This document shows, one piece after another, positions 22,509 to 34,420 of a stretch of 64,000 nucleotides of DNA. The notes below the pieces were generated by a model that saw only the letters and a program-made list of their open reading frames with translations, did no database searches and was not told the origin of the DNA. The DNA lies in assembly GCA_002150815.3 (NCBI GenBank), contig NDFF03000382.1:124001-188000 (forward strand), given 5' to 3'. This DNA is from Grammothele lineata. Taxonomy: Eukaryota > Basidiomycota > Agaricomycetes > Polyporales > Polyporaceae. A program made the position numbers and the translations under genes. Position 1 is the first letter of the stretch; the number at the start of each line of letters is the position of its first letter.

Positions 22509-23189
22509 TACGGGAGTGTACGTGCCCGCTCCGAATCGCGGGAGGAGCGTCATCGACGAGCTTCGACGTTTGAATGGCGCTGTCGACGTGAAGGGTGAAT
22601 CAGAAGAGTTGAAGTTTGAAGCGTCAGCACGTGAGCGATACGTGCGCGTGATCCATGGACATGTTCGGGACGCTTTTAGTAAATTTAAAAACTTTTAGAC
22701 CTCAAAGTCTACCGAACAGGTGATGGAGAGTGCCTACGGGACCCCACACGTGCCAACCTTGGAGCGACCCCTGGATTATGGTTTCTACCAAGAACGTTTG
22801 CGAAAGCGAGGTACTTGTAGGTCCAAGTATTTCGTAAAAAACGTTTGCGAAAGCGAGGTACTTGTAGGTCCAAGTATTTCGTAGTAGCTACAAGGTCGAC
22901 CCGAAAGGTTAAAGCACGGCCAGCCACAAGGGGGCGCGTCGACCACAGCATTTGATCATTTCACGCCTATGCACACTTTCCAATACACGGCACACACAAC
23001 GGTTAAAGCACCGGCCTTCCGACTCTGTCCAAATTATCCAGCGTTCCAAGAGAACTCGGGATGTATATACAGTTACAATACAGTAGCAATGAAGGGGCAA
23101 ACCCGCATTATAGATGGTATGAAAACCGACTCGGGCCACATTACATATACCCCCGCCATTACAACATAGCACGGTCACCTGAAGTGGTT
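22509..23189. other. Intergenic region downstream of the amino acid permease
   Basis: About 680 bp holding the 47-bp tandem duplication described separately and otherwise AT-richer sequence. It includes the presumed 3' UTR of the permease. No gene was recognised. Confidence 0.45.
22793..22886. repeat. 47-bp direct tandem duplication (two copies)
   Basis: The unit starting aacgtttgcgaaagcgaggt at 22793 is repeated at 22840, a period of 47 bp. The two copies match over about 44 bases (through ccaagtatttcgta) and differ only at the 3' junction. Confidence 0.9.
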
Positions 23190-25431
23190 TTACATCTGCA
23201 CACGAGAGGCAGGAAGAGGTCGTGAGCATCCAGAATGTCAACCAAAGGGCATGTCAAACAACCACTCACCAGCCAGCCCCAGATGCGCTCCACCCAGTTC
23301 CGCGGAGGAGGCTCGTCGTAGGTATCCGCCTCAATCTCCTTCAGGCCTGTCACGAAGTCCATGTCCTCGTACTTGACAAGCGGCGTCCGGAAGTATATCT
23401 TCGCGCCAATATAGAGGATGGGGAAGAGGATGAATGGCAGATAGTTCGTCACGAAGGTATCTGTCTTCCAGTGGCCCTTGAGGAACACCGCCCAGCCCGA
23501 GAACTGTCGTGATGGGATGAGCGGTTAAAACATACGACCGGAGAATCAGGTGACTTACGAAGCAGACGATCAGGCACCAAACTATCGCGTACCACGCAGC
23601 GTAGGGCTGGAGGAAGTGCGCGTACGGCAAGGTCTTACGGTCGAAACCCTGAACCTTGAAGCCCTTGTAGAATCGCACGTAGGTGACACAAATACCGAAC
23701 CAAGTCATGAGGCCGGCAATGGAGGTCACTATATCAAGTCAGTGAGCACGACGATCTCGGAGACAAGCGTAAATGCACTTACTATTGACAAACCAGTTGA
23801 ATACACGGCCCGAGCCAGAGGTGACACCCATGTACGCAAGCGTGGAGAAGAGCGCGCAGAAGATGAGCGAGACAATCGGAAGGCCGCTTTTCGTGACCTT
23901 GGTGAAGATCTTGGGCGCGTTGCCAGAGAGAGCGAGACCGTCTTATCGAGAAGACGTAAGTATTACCACCGGATCTGCGCGAGCGATCACTTACAAAGGG
24001 CACGAGAGCTGGTGTACAGGTCACTCGACGCGGCGGACCATGCGGAGGTGAGGAGCGCAGCGTTGATGACGGAGGGAAGACCACTGATACCCGCAGTCTT
24101 GATAGCAATAACGAAAGGAGACCCCGCGGCGTTGGAAGTGGTGAGCTGGAGATCTGGGTTGTCGGAGGGAACAAGGAGGCCGATAATGGTGACACCGCCG
24201 ATGTAGAACAGGAGGATACGGATGTAAACACGCTTGATCGCCTTCGGAAGGTTGCGACGGGGGTTCTTAGCCTCTCCGGCAGCAATCTGACAAGCTCCAT
24301 GAGATTATGAATGTTGAAGCAAGAGAACAGGGACGTACGGCCACAATCTCGGTACCGATGAAGGAAAAGGCGGACTGCGTCAAGACAGCGACCCAACCAA
24401 GGAATTGCCCCTTGGCGCCGGCAATGTTGTCATATTGGACGAACGGACCGGGATGTTTCCAGTACCGGAAGCCAAGACGATCGTGGTTAGGGCCTCCGCC
24501 GAGATCGAGGACAATACCGAGGATGATGAGACCCGTAATCGTGATGACTTTGATCGACCTGTTCGATCGCCAAAACATAAGCACGCGGTTTTGCCGTACG
24601 CTGTGGCGGCATCGGGGTGTACTTACGCAAAGATAAACTCGCATTCGCCGTAGACCCCAGCGCCGAAGAGGTTAATGACGACGACGACGACGAGACATAT
24701 GGTGATCCATGCCGCGTTGTTGATCGATTTATTCCAGAAATTAATCAGGACAGCGGCCGCGCTGAGTTCGGCGGGGAGGATGATTGTCCAGTTGTACCAA
24801 TAATTCCAGCCCTGCGTTTTTGGAGCGCACAAGTATCATCAGTGAATACGGCATCGTAGCAACCAGCACGTGATAAGTACCATGGTGAAGGAGAATGCGG
24901 GGTCCACAAAGCGCTCAGCCAGCTTGATGTGACCACCCGGTAGAGGCAGGTAGGCGATCATCTCTCCGAGCGAAATCTGTCAGACGAGACGCCGGTAAGG
25001 AAACAGTCCCAGGAGGCCCAGCAAGAAAAGCGGGCGCACCATGACCGAGTAACAGATTGAACCGATGGTCATGTAGCCGAGCAAGAGACCGATGGGGCCA
25101 CCATTTGCTAATGAAGTAGCGGTACCCAAGAACAGACCAGTACCGATAACACCTGCAAGATAACGCGCGTATAGGTTCTCTTCGCCATACAAGACTGCGA
25201 GGACCACATACCACCGATACTATGGAGGGATCCGCGTCAGACGTCTGAGAAGCTGAGGAAGGCGGGACGGACGTACCTGATCATGGCGATGTGCCTGTTC
25301 TTGAGCTGCCGCTTCAAGGTGCCATTGTGGGGGGCTGCGCCCGACTGCGACTCGGAGTCGTAGTCTTGACGCTTCTCCACGCTGGCCTCGGTCACGTAGT
25401 GTGCGTCGGCCTGCTTGTCTTCGACACCCAT
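23190..25431 (-). CDS. Amino acid permease (fungal AAT/YAT family)
   Basis: Eleven exons give 545 aa with about 12 membrane helices: 25431-25277, 25219-25212 (8 nt), 25152-25040, 24976-24881, 24811-24627, 24558-24339, 24286-23995, 23941-23783, 23728-23559, 23503-23270, 23195-23190. The spliced first helix reads HIAMISIGGVIGTGLFLG, the family signature, and requires the 8-nt exon. Other family blocks are YLPLPGGHIKLAERFVDPA, FSFIGTEIVAIAAGEAKNPR, SSRALYGLALSGNAPK and PYAAWYAIVWCLIVC. It should import amino acids across the plasma membrane by proton symport; the substrate cannot be read from sequence. The final exon adds only Met and stop. Retaining the last intron would extend the tail to a stop near 23159. 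Confidence 0.93.
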
Positions 25432-26958
25432 GATGGAAGTGTTTGGGGACGAGAAGACGGCACGGGAGAGGGAGATGGCGGTGGCAGATGGAACGGGCGG
25501 TCTCTTCCGCCGCCATCATCGGCGACCTGAGGTTTATATATGGCCACCCACCCGCCGCTGTCAGGTCCACTGCGCTCCGGGCAAGCGCCCACCGCTCGTT
25601 GGAGCGACCGATAGCATATGGCTTGTCTCGAGATTTGCCGCCTCAAGATTGATTTTTCTACCGGCGCCCCTAGAGCCCTCTCCGCCTTCCGCTGCACCCA
25701 TCGTGTCTATTCCTGTGTCAGCCGCATCCTCGTCGTGCGCGCCCACGAGCATAGGAATATCGCTTGACAGTGTGCGGGAACAAGAAGAGTGCATATCCGC
25801 CTGCCAAAGATGCCACCGCTTAGTGCGGGCGTCAACGTGCGCAGGTGATAAGTCCACCAGCGATGCGGGGTGAGCGCTCAGCGTTCTCGCCAAATCCTTC
25901 AGCCGCCCGCCTCGACCAGTGGCGCTGACTCGCGTAGCAAACATGCCGTCGATGGTGCGTGACATGCTCGGCTAACACCTCGCTTATGCGCGCAGCGGGG
26001 TCGCACTGGGGGAACAGAGAAAACAAGAGATTACGCACTTATCGGCCCCAGGCCCGGTCTTCTCGGGACCTGGCTCCTCGGTCTGTGCCTGGGCAGTCTT
26101 CTGAGCGACGCTCGTTCTTATCGAACATGCTAAGTGTATCGTACCTCTTGTGTTTCGACGAACATTCATCTTCGTCGTACGAATCCAAATATCGCCTTCC
26201 AGCTCGTGTGAGCACAGGCTGTGATCGGGGCGCTACGCGAGATGATATCTCACATTCGTACTTGGCCGATTACTGATCGACGGCTATTTCCGGCAGCGTC
26301 TCCAGATCCCCCTCGCGGGTGAGGTTCGTCCGTCTCGACCGCTGAAATTTTGTTGTCGTGTGAGGCTGCCCCACATCCCGCACACAAGCACAACCATTCC
26401 GCCCGTAGGCTTTCCGACAATTTGCTCCCGAAGATCACAGGAAGTACGGGGTCCGCCAAACATTTCTAACCGCATCCCACGCGAATTGTATGGCGCAGAT
26501 TGGGGGCTGCACTGGTTTTGCGCCAGCAGTCTGGCAGCAGATGTTCAGCCGTCCCGGAATGGTTTAGCCAGGCACTGCATTCTAGCTACTTATGTCCACC
26601 TACTTATCCTGGAAGTCAACAAGCAAAAACATGCCCTGGAAGCAGATCCGGACAATGCCCACTTCAAATCCTGGTTGACGAACCGGAGTCCAGAACTCCT
26701 TCGCAACGCCTTTTCTGCAGATTCGTTGCTCGAGCATGCAAGGTCGCGAGCATTTCCACCGCCGTGACACTTCCACCCACTCGAATGCATTCTGTAGTCA
26801 ACCTACGAAGACGTTTTGATGAGCGCCAGACAATGCCGTACTCAGTTGAAACGCAGGGTCCGCTCATTCGATTCGCAAGTTGAGAAAGGCGATACAAGGC
26901 TCCAGGTCACAGGATTATAGTACACAATCGTGTATCATACGCAGTCCAACATTACGTT
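25432..26958. other. Upstream region of the permease and downstream region of the kinase-like gene
   Basis: About 1.5 kb. A TATA box (tatata, about 25535-25540 on the plus strand, palindromic) lies about 105 bp upstream of the permease ATG. The remainder has only short frames without recognisable content. Confidence 0.4.
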
Positions 26959-29900
26959 CTAATCCCACCCATATCCGAGCATATCCTCCCCGCCCATCGC
27001 AAGCCATATCTCGACGCTGTGCGCGAGCCGCTGTTCCATCCGGAGTTCCTCGAGCGACACGCGTTCTTCTCCCGTGTCCACGTCCATATCGTCCTCCTTG
27101 TACAACATGCACTCCACCTCTCGTTCTTCCAGACATTCCTGCGACAGATCCTGCGCGTCGAAGGACTTGCGCCCCGATGTCACCGGTGACTGCGTGCGGG
27201 CAGTACGTGGGACATGGGAAGGTATGTAGGCCGGTAACGTTGGACTATGACTAGGTGGCGGCGTCGGCTGGCGCGCGGACGCACCCAGCCGCGCGAGCCA
27301 TGAGCCACTTGAACCGGTGGAACTCGACGCGTCCAAGGGGGCGAGCTTCGGGAGGCCCGAGCCAGAAGCAATGAGGCATGAAGAGCCTGCGCCGAAGTTT
27401 CCAGGACTGGAACGGCTAGTGCTGGCAAAACAAGCATTGGAAGTTCCAGAGCTGAGAACCGCCCGCGGCTGTCTTGGCAGCGGGTCTGTGGTGTACCTGG
27501 CGGCGTCAAGGCTACTTCCCGCGCTTGCCTCGACATCTCCATCACGCCCTGGCATCGAGCCAGGAGAGAGGCTGCGGCTCCGAGGACGCCTTATCTCGTA
27601 CCCGTCCCTGGCATGCCCTTCCTCCGATAAGCTCCCCGGGCTCTCTCCCTCCACGACGTCGGCAACGGTGCATTTGAAGAGGCTGAAGCTACCGTCGTGG
27701 CTATCATCGCCACCACCGTCGCCCCAGTCGGCGTCGCTCAGGTCGAGGCTCTCGTCGTCGCTATCCAGCGTACTCTCGTCGGTACCGTCGCAGATCGCCT
27801 TGTTTCCGTTGTCGTGCTCGCTTTTAGGCAGCCAGTCCCGCAAATCGTACGAGATGGGCTTGTCGGGTTTTGTCCGCTTCAAGATTCCGCGTGCATACCG
27901 GCGCCAGCGATGGAGGGGAACAGGATCCGAGAACGAAGGAATACGGTGCACCTCCCCGTCTGGGCCCTCTACAAGCCTCGGCGGCCTCGCAGCCCGCACA
28001 TCGTTGCTGAAGCGGATCGGTCGGCTTGGGTTCTCCGCAAGGTCAGCACGGTACTCGGCGTCCTGTCGTAGCCGCTTTGCCATCCGCCGTTCAACAAACG
28101 AGACGGGAGCGTCCTCGGTTCCCTCATCGCGGAAGCGTTTGAGTCCACCGCGAGAGATGGGGATGAATTTGGGGTGCTGACGGTGGTAGCCGTTCCGTGC
28201 GCTCAACTGGGCGAGGTCGCCACGAGGGTAGGGGAGGCCGGCCCTGCCACATTCGATAGCGTTCGTATTGCGGACGTGCGCTACACGGAAGAGCGAGGCG
28301 AGCGCTTCGGTCGGGGGATGAGGCACGTAAAACCCGCGGGGACCAGCGTGCGGTACAGTGGCATAGTCGCAGACCTTAACTGGAGGGGCGGGGTCGGAGG
28401 ATTGTGATGCCGTCGGGAGTTCGCTCGACCCTTCTGAGCATGCCCTCGTCGAATCTGTGTAAGGTTGCACGTTAGTGAACAGGATGACTAAGGTGCGCTA
28501 GAGCCGTGCGCGATGACGTACATGGAAAAGTGCGTGGCGGTCCCACAGACTCCTGCTCCTGCTCCTGCTCCAGATCTTCACGCCTACGTTTGGAGGGAGG
28601 ACTTGCAACGGCACCCGGCTCTGCTTTCCGCTTTGATGGGTTAGTCGCGGCGCCAGAATACAACCACGGAAGATTCGGAACTGGTAGCCTGGACATTGGC
28701 ACTTCAACCAAGAGAGGTGCACTCGCAACTTGGGCAACGCGTGCTTCAAGCTTCTGCAAACTACTCTTGTAGAAACAGAGGAGCTCCTTCTCAGACATCG
28801 CCTGCCCAGGAACAGCAAACCGACGCGGTTCTGCTGAAAACGACTCTGCCCACGCGCCGAGCGTGTCCTTGTCAAATGCGGGTACGTCGAGGTCCTCCTG
28901 AGTAGGAAGTATGTCATTAAACGCAGGACCATGGCCTTGTCCTCGTGCGCGTCGCTTCCGTGCGGCTTCGTTCGCACAGTTCTGAGTGATTGCTTCGTGT
29001 AACCTGAAGGATTTTGCGTTCTCGCGGGTCCGCGCACCCTCGTAGTCGAGTTTGTACATCACCTCCCGAAGCTCTTCGACGAACTCTCGCTTGGCGGCGG
29101 GCTCTAACCCAATGTCGGGATTGGGCATGGTCGAACGTGCTCGAGAGAAGTCCATGAGCGTAACACGGCAGTCTGCACTGATGAGAATGTTGCGCATCTC
29201 GACAGCGCCGTGAAGGACACCACGTTTATGGAGTTTGGAATACGCATCTACAACAAGTATCTTGAGAGTAGGATGCATTCTGGGGTAAGCTTCGTGCCAA
29301 AATGTGTGATGTGGCGGCGTCAAGACCATGGTGATGTCGCGAACATTGTTGTAGACGTTGATCAAGTATGGCAAGATATCGCCTTGAAGTGGCTGGAGGT
29401 AACTGGAAGAACCAAGTAATATGATCTACACAATGTTTGCGTAAGGACAATCGATATGTCATGATGGTGTGGTTCATACCTCCTTGAATAGGGCCTTGTG
29501 GGACATGCGGGATGTCCGCAGCCAGCTTGAACGCCACGGTGCCATGAGCGTAATGCGATGGATGCGGGGAAGCTATACTCACTTTCTCCGTATGAAATGA
29601 AGAAACCGGTCCCCAATGTAACCTTCTGCCAGATAAGTCCTGCAGATCGGCGTGTCTAATTCACGAAGAATCGGGTAAGCATTGGTGAGGCGTATGCCTA
29701 ACCTACCCACTCGCCTTGGATTGCAAGGAGCTTCCCTACTCGACTGAGAACCTGCCCATCTGCCCACGCGAAGATTGATGGGGGAGTGTATGCTACTCTC
29801 ATTTGAAGGTCAATGTCGTCTGGGCTCTCCGGTTCGTCTGGGGAGTCTAAGTCGTCCATGGCGTCCAGGTCGTCTCCAGCAGCGTCAGAATGCGTCAAGT

Positions 29901-30105
29901 AGTTGAGGTTGTGAGCATATTCGGCTTGTTTGATGGAGTTGGCATTCCTTGAAAGGTTCTTGGAGCCCCAACGGTTACTTTGGGTGTGCGCCACAGTTGA
30001 GGAAGGGCTGTTAGTGGAGGTCCCATGAAAAAGCCACGAGGTAGCCTCGCGGAAAGACCGAAAGTAGCTGGGATGCGCGGCATCGGATGTGAGGAGAGAG
30101 GGCAT
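26959..30105 (-). CDS. Kinase-like protein with a degenerate catalytic loop and long basic C-terminal region
   Basis: Five exons (30105-29711, 29639-29583, 29525-29480, 29425-28522, 28454-26959) sum to 965 aa. Exon boundaries 1-3 are the least certain. A kinase-like fold is suggested by the helix-C-like ALFKEIILL and the following LQPLQGDILPYL, then VLHGAVEMRNILI (catalytic-loop position, about 236-248) and LMDFSRA (DFG position, about 256-262). The catalytic Asp of HxD is Ala (about residue 240) while the loop Asn and the DFG Asp remain, so activity is doubtful. The C-terminal half is basic, Ser/Pro-rich and disordered, with acidic patches and an ERRMAKRLRQD helix. The overall plan (kinase-like core plus long tail) recalls lineage-expanded Agaricomycete kinase-like proteins. 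Role unknown. Confidence 0.75.
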
Positions 30106-31284
30106 TGTGGCGGGTAGAGGGATAGATGGATAGAGACGATTGCAAGCCGAGGAGGGTGGAAACGAGGCATTTGTGTAGAAAATGTGGCGGGCATGGTGCA
30201 GAGGCCTATGCACGCGCCCACAGAGAAGCAGGACGACGGCCCTTGTCTTCGATTTAGCAGTTCTAGTCGACGCCCAGTAAGGCAACACTTTTGTGCTGAC
30301 GTCATCAAAGAGGATCGTTCACGGGCCGCCTGTGCTCGGGCGCTCAGCACTCCGCCGGTCCGCCGCGACCTCGTCTCCGTCTCCAGTGACTTTGAGGTCG
30401 CCAACATATGACTGACCAGGCGGTCCAGAACCCACGTCGGCGCGTGGATGCCTCTGTGCTCAGGTACGTGCTTCTTCGTGTGTTCTCGCCATGTCCTCTC
30501 ATGTGGCCTGTTAGATTTCTCCGTGTCAGTACCTCCGTCTGCATCCAGTCGAACAGGCTACTCTCTGCCCGTACCTATCCATAGTTCAACACCCGTTGCG
30601 ATCGAGGTCAGCTGGACATGCCGCTCACGGATACGATCCACCCGTGTCCTCACCACCTTCAGTTGTTACTTAGCACCTTCATCCCGGGCCTCTCTCACCA
30701 ACGGCCTCTAACATCAGATTGGACGCGTAGCGGCTGTATTGAACAGACTTCATACCGACGAGCACAGCTCAGGGACAATTCGGAATTGAAATCGCCTCAC
30801 ACCGCAGAGTCTCAGTGGGTATCATGGGATCTCCAGATACGATCGCCTTCGGTATACAGCCTGATGCCCAAATGTGATCGCCTAGACGCTGCTGCATGAA
30901 CGCCAATTCCCGACTTACAGCGTATCGGCAAGTCCTACTTGAACTGTTTTCTAAACATTCAGCGAACCTTGCGTTGTCAGCGCGCCATGTGCAACATCTA
31001 CACGGCTCAGCCTCGGCTTAATGATTCGCAAGTAGTCGCCGGAACACCTGCATCATGCTCTGATGTCGTTACCCAAAGCGCAACCCGGTTTCCCGCACGT
31101 ACCTCCGTTGTGGCTGGTGACCACGCGAATTCTTCGGTCAGCGGCCATTGACTTCGCCGTATGCTCGGAGGCAATAGCTATAACGACGTCTTCTCGTCTT
31201 CTACTCCTTTGGCCAACATGCATATAACTCTTCGATCTCCTCTACCTCTGTTGTCCTCCAAGCCTCCGACACCCTTCGACGGCC
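30106..31284. promoter_or_regulatory. Divergent upstream region of kinase-like gene and GH74 gene
   Basis: About 1.2 kb between two divergent ATGs. It presumably contains both promoters. No TATA box or repeat was confidently seen, and the frames are short and unrecognised. Confidence 0.35.
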
Positions 31285-34253
31285 ATGCTCCGTTCAATGC
31301 TTCTAGCATTCTTGTCGGTCTCTGCAGTGGCGGCCGTCGTTGCTGCCGTCTCTTCACAGTCCTACACCTGGAAGAACGTCAAGATTGGGGGCGGCGGAGG
31401 GTTTGTTCCCAACATCGTATTCAACCCATCCCAAAAGGGCCTCGCGTTCGCGCGCACCGACATCGGTGGCGCGTACAAGCTGAACTCGGACGACTCGTGG
31501 ACCCCTCTCCTCGACTTCGCTGACAACTCGCGCTGGAACTACTGGGGTGTGGATGCGATTGCTACAGATCCTGTAGATCCTAAGCGTCTCTATCTGGTAT
31601 GCTCGATTCTGTTCATCCGTTCCACGAGGCAACACTCACAAGCCTACAGGCGACAGGAATGTATACCAACTCCTGGGATCCGAACAATGGACAAATCCTG
31701 ATTTCTACGGATCAGGGCTCGACGTTCACACCCTCACAACTGCCCTTTAAGGTTGGAGGGAATATGCCTGGACGTGGCATGGGCGAGGTGCTTTCACAGA
31801 GTCTGCAACCTGTATATAATCCCTTGCTGACCAATAGAACAGCGTCTCGCCGTAGATCCCAACAGCAATAACATCCTCTTCTTCGGCGCTCGGAGTGGAA
31901 AGGGTCTCTGGAAATCGACCGACTATGGAGCGTCCTGGACGCAAGTCAAGAGCTTCCCTAGCGTTGGAACCTACGTCCCGGACCCGACCGATACCTCCGG
32001 GTACAATAGTGACATCATCGGTCTTGCATGGGTGACCTTCGATTCCACTTCGGGCTCGAGCGGCGAAGCCACCCCTCGAATCTTCGCCGGCGTTGCCAAC
32101 TTAGCGTCTGACAACGTATTCGTCTCTGAAGATGGTGGCTCGACCTGTAAGCATTTGGGGCGATCGATACGTTTGTCAGCCATTCTTACCGGTTTTCCTC
32201 CAGGGTCCCCTGTCGCTGGACAGAACAACACGTTTATGCCGCACAAGGGCGTTCTTTCTCCCGCGGAAAAGGCCCTTTATATCTCGTACTCTGACGGAGC
32301 AGGGCCGTATGATGGTACTACGGTAAGAAGAATGATACTTGTCCGCGAATTCCGTGGTGCTGAGGGAACTCTAAACAGGGAATCGTCTACCGGTACGACA
32401 TCGCCACTGGTACTTGGAAGGATATCACCCCGGTTTCAGGCAGTGACCTCTACTTCGGCTTTGGGTGAGCATTGCCGTTTGCATTTGTAGCGCTCTGATC
32501 ACAAACGACCCACAGGGGCGTTGCCGTGGATGCGCAGAAACCCGGTACCATCATGGTCGCCGCGCTTAACTCCTGGTGGCCTGACGGGCAGATCTTCCGC
32601 TCGACGGATAGCGGCACGACGTGGACCGGGCTCTGGGCATGGCAGTCGTACCCAACCATGAATCGCTATTACTCGTACGACGACTCGCTTGCGCCCTGGA
32701 TTGGGCCGGATGCTACCGCAGACGATATAGAGATGCAAATCGGTTGGATGATGGAAGGTCTCGTCATTGACCCTTTCGACTCTAACCACTGGCTCTATGG
32801 CACTGGCGAGACCATCTACGGCGGTCACGACCTGCTCAAGTGGGATTCGGCTACGCGCAACGTGACGCTGAAATCGCTCGCCGATGGTGTTGAGGAGACG
32901 TCCGTCCAAGGTCTCATCTCGCCCCCCAGCGGCCCTCCGCTTATCTCGGCCATCGGTGATGTCGATGGTATGCAACCTATCGTATTGTCTATGATTTACG
33001 AACTCATTAATTACTCCTCAAAGGTTTTGTGCATACCAATCTGGATGTTGCGCCGAAGGTCTCGTGGACGAATCCCACGTATTCGAGCTCTTCGGATATC
33101 GACTACGCTGGCAACAAGCCGTCCAACATCGTCCGTGTTGGCACGACCACCGATGGTTCTCAAGGCAAACAGATTGCTCTCTCCACCGACGCCGGAAACA
33201 CCTGGTACGCGATCTTATCACGTAGCTGCACCTCAGAGATAACGTCATGGCGTGCAGGTCTCAGGATTACGGTGCGCCCGACGACGTTGCGGGCGGCAAG
33301 GTGGCGCTCTCCGCTGACGGCGACACTGTGCTTTGGAAGACGTCTTCGAATGGCATCATGGTCTCGCAATATACGAACCCATTCACCGCTGTCTCCTCGC
33401 TCCCTTCCAGCGCGCAGATCGCGTCCGACAAGCGCAACAACTCCGTCTTCTACGCCGCCGACAGCGCCAAATTCTACCTCTCCATCGATGGTGGCAAGAC
33501 CTTCGCCGCGACTGCCGGCACGCTCGGCTCGTCCACCTCCCCGCAGCGCATCGTCGTCCACCCGAGCATATCCGGCGACGTCTGGGTCTCGACCGACAAA
33601 GGCATCTTCCACACCACCGACTCAGGTGCAACCTTCTCCACGCTCTCCGGCGTCTCGCAGGCCTGGGCGATGGCGCTCGGTGCGCCCAAGAGCAGCGGGA
33701 GCTACCCCGCACTCTTTGCGGCCGCGGATATCGGCGGTGTCGGCTACTTTCGCTCGGACGATGCGGGCGCGAACTGGGTTCAGATCAACGACGCGGCGCA
33801 CGGGTTCGGCTCGGCCTCTGCGAACTGCATGGCCGCGGATCTGAACGTTTACGGGCGTGTGTATATCGGTACGAACGGCCGCGGAATCTTCTACGGCGAC
33901 GTGGCGGGCGCAGCGCCTCCGCCGACAACTACGGTGGCCACGACGACTAAGGCGACGACTACAACCCAGGCTACGTCGACTACAACCAAGGTGTCATCGA
34001 CTACAACTACAACTGCGCCGAGCGTGCCTACGACGTCTGCGACCACGACCACCACTGCACCCTCGTCGGGCCAGACGGCCGGCGTATACGGCCAATGTGG
34101 GGGCCTTAACTGGACCGGTCCTACCGCCTGTGCCTGTACGTGATTTTTTCTTTCAGAGTCTAAGAGTGCTGATGCTAACAGCCTCTCATCTCTGTAGCGG
34201 GCTCGACTTGTGTGAAGCAAAACGACTATTACTTCCAGTGTGTTCCCTCGTAG
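31285..34253 (+). CDS. Secreted GH74 xyloglucanase with C-terminal CBM1
   Basis: Nine exons (31285-31596, 31650-31787, 31843-32146, 32204-32322, 32379-32464, 32516-32967, 33024-33204, 33258-34135, 34198-34253) give 841 aa. A signal peptide covers residues 1 to about 24. The GH74 double beta-propeller follows, with FARTDIGGAYK (Asp59, position of the first catalytic Asp), WGVDAIATDP, GRGMGERLAVDP, WWPDGQIFRSTDSG, WMMEGLVIDPFDSNHWLYGTG and WSQDYGAPDD in the region of the second. BNR-type repeats (STDxGxTW) recur. A Thr-rich linker, likely O-glycosylated, leads to a 35-residue CBM1 (YGQCGGLNWTG, FQCVPS) that binds cellulose. It cleaves xyloglucan backbones in plant cell walls. Endo versus reducing-end exo action cannot be decided here. 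Confidence 0.95.
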
Positions 34254-34420
34254 AGTACATGCAGAGTTATTCGTATCGCCACAACCTGCACCATGAAAAA
34301 CCGTACCATACATGTTTACGAAGAGTTCCTTTTAGTCCGAGATATTCAAGTGTTTTTCCATTCTTCTTCCCAGAACTGGTCATATGTCAGTGTGATCGAG
34401 ATAAGGCCCAAAATATGCCA

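Noticed and set aside
26360..26767. Plus-strand frame of 135 codons in the permease upstream region
   Set aside because: No recognisable motif or signal and no splice partners.
29583..29767. VAFKLAADIP read in another frame as a kinase VAIK lysine motif
   Set aside because: It is out of frame with the downstream helix-C and catalytic-loop regions. The spliced model whose exon sum is a multiple of three removes it as part of an intron.
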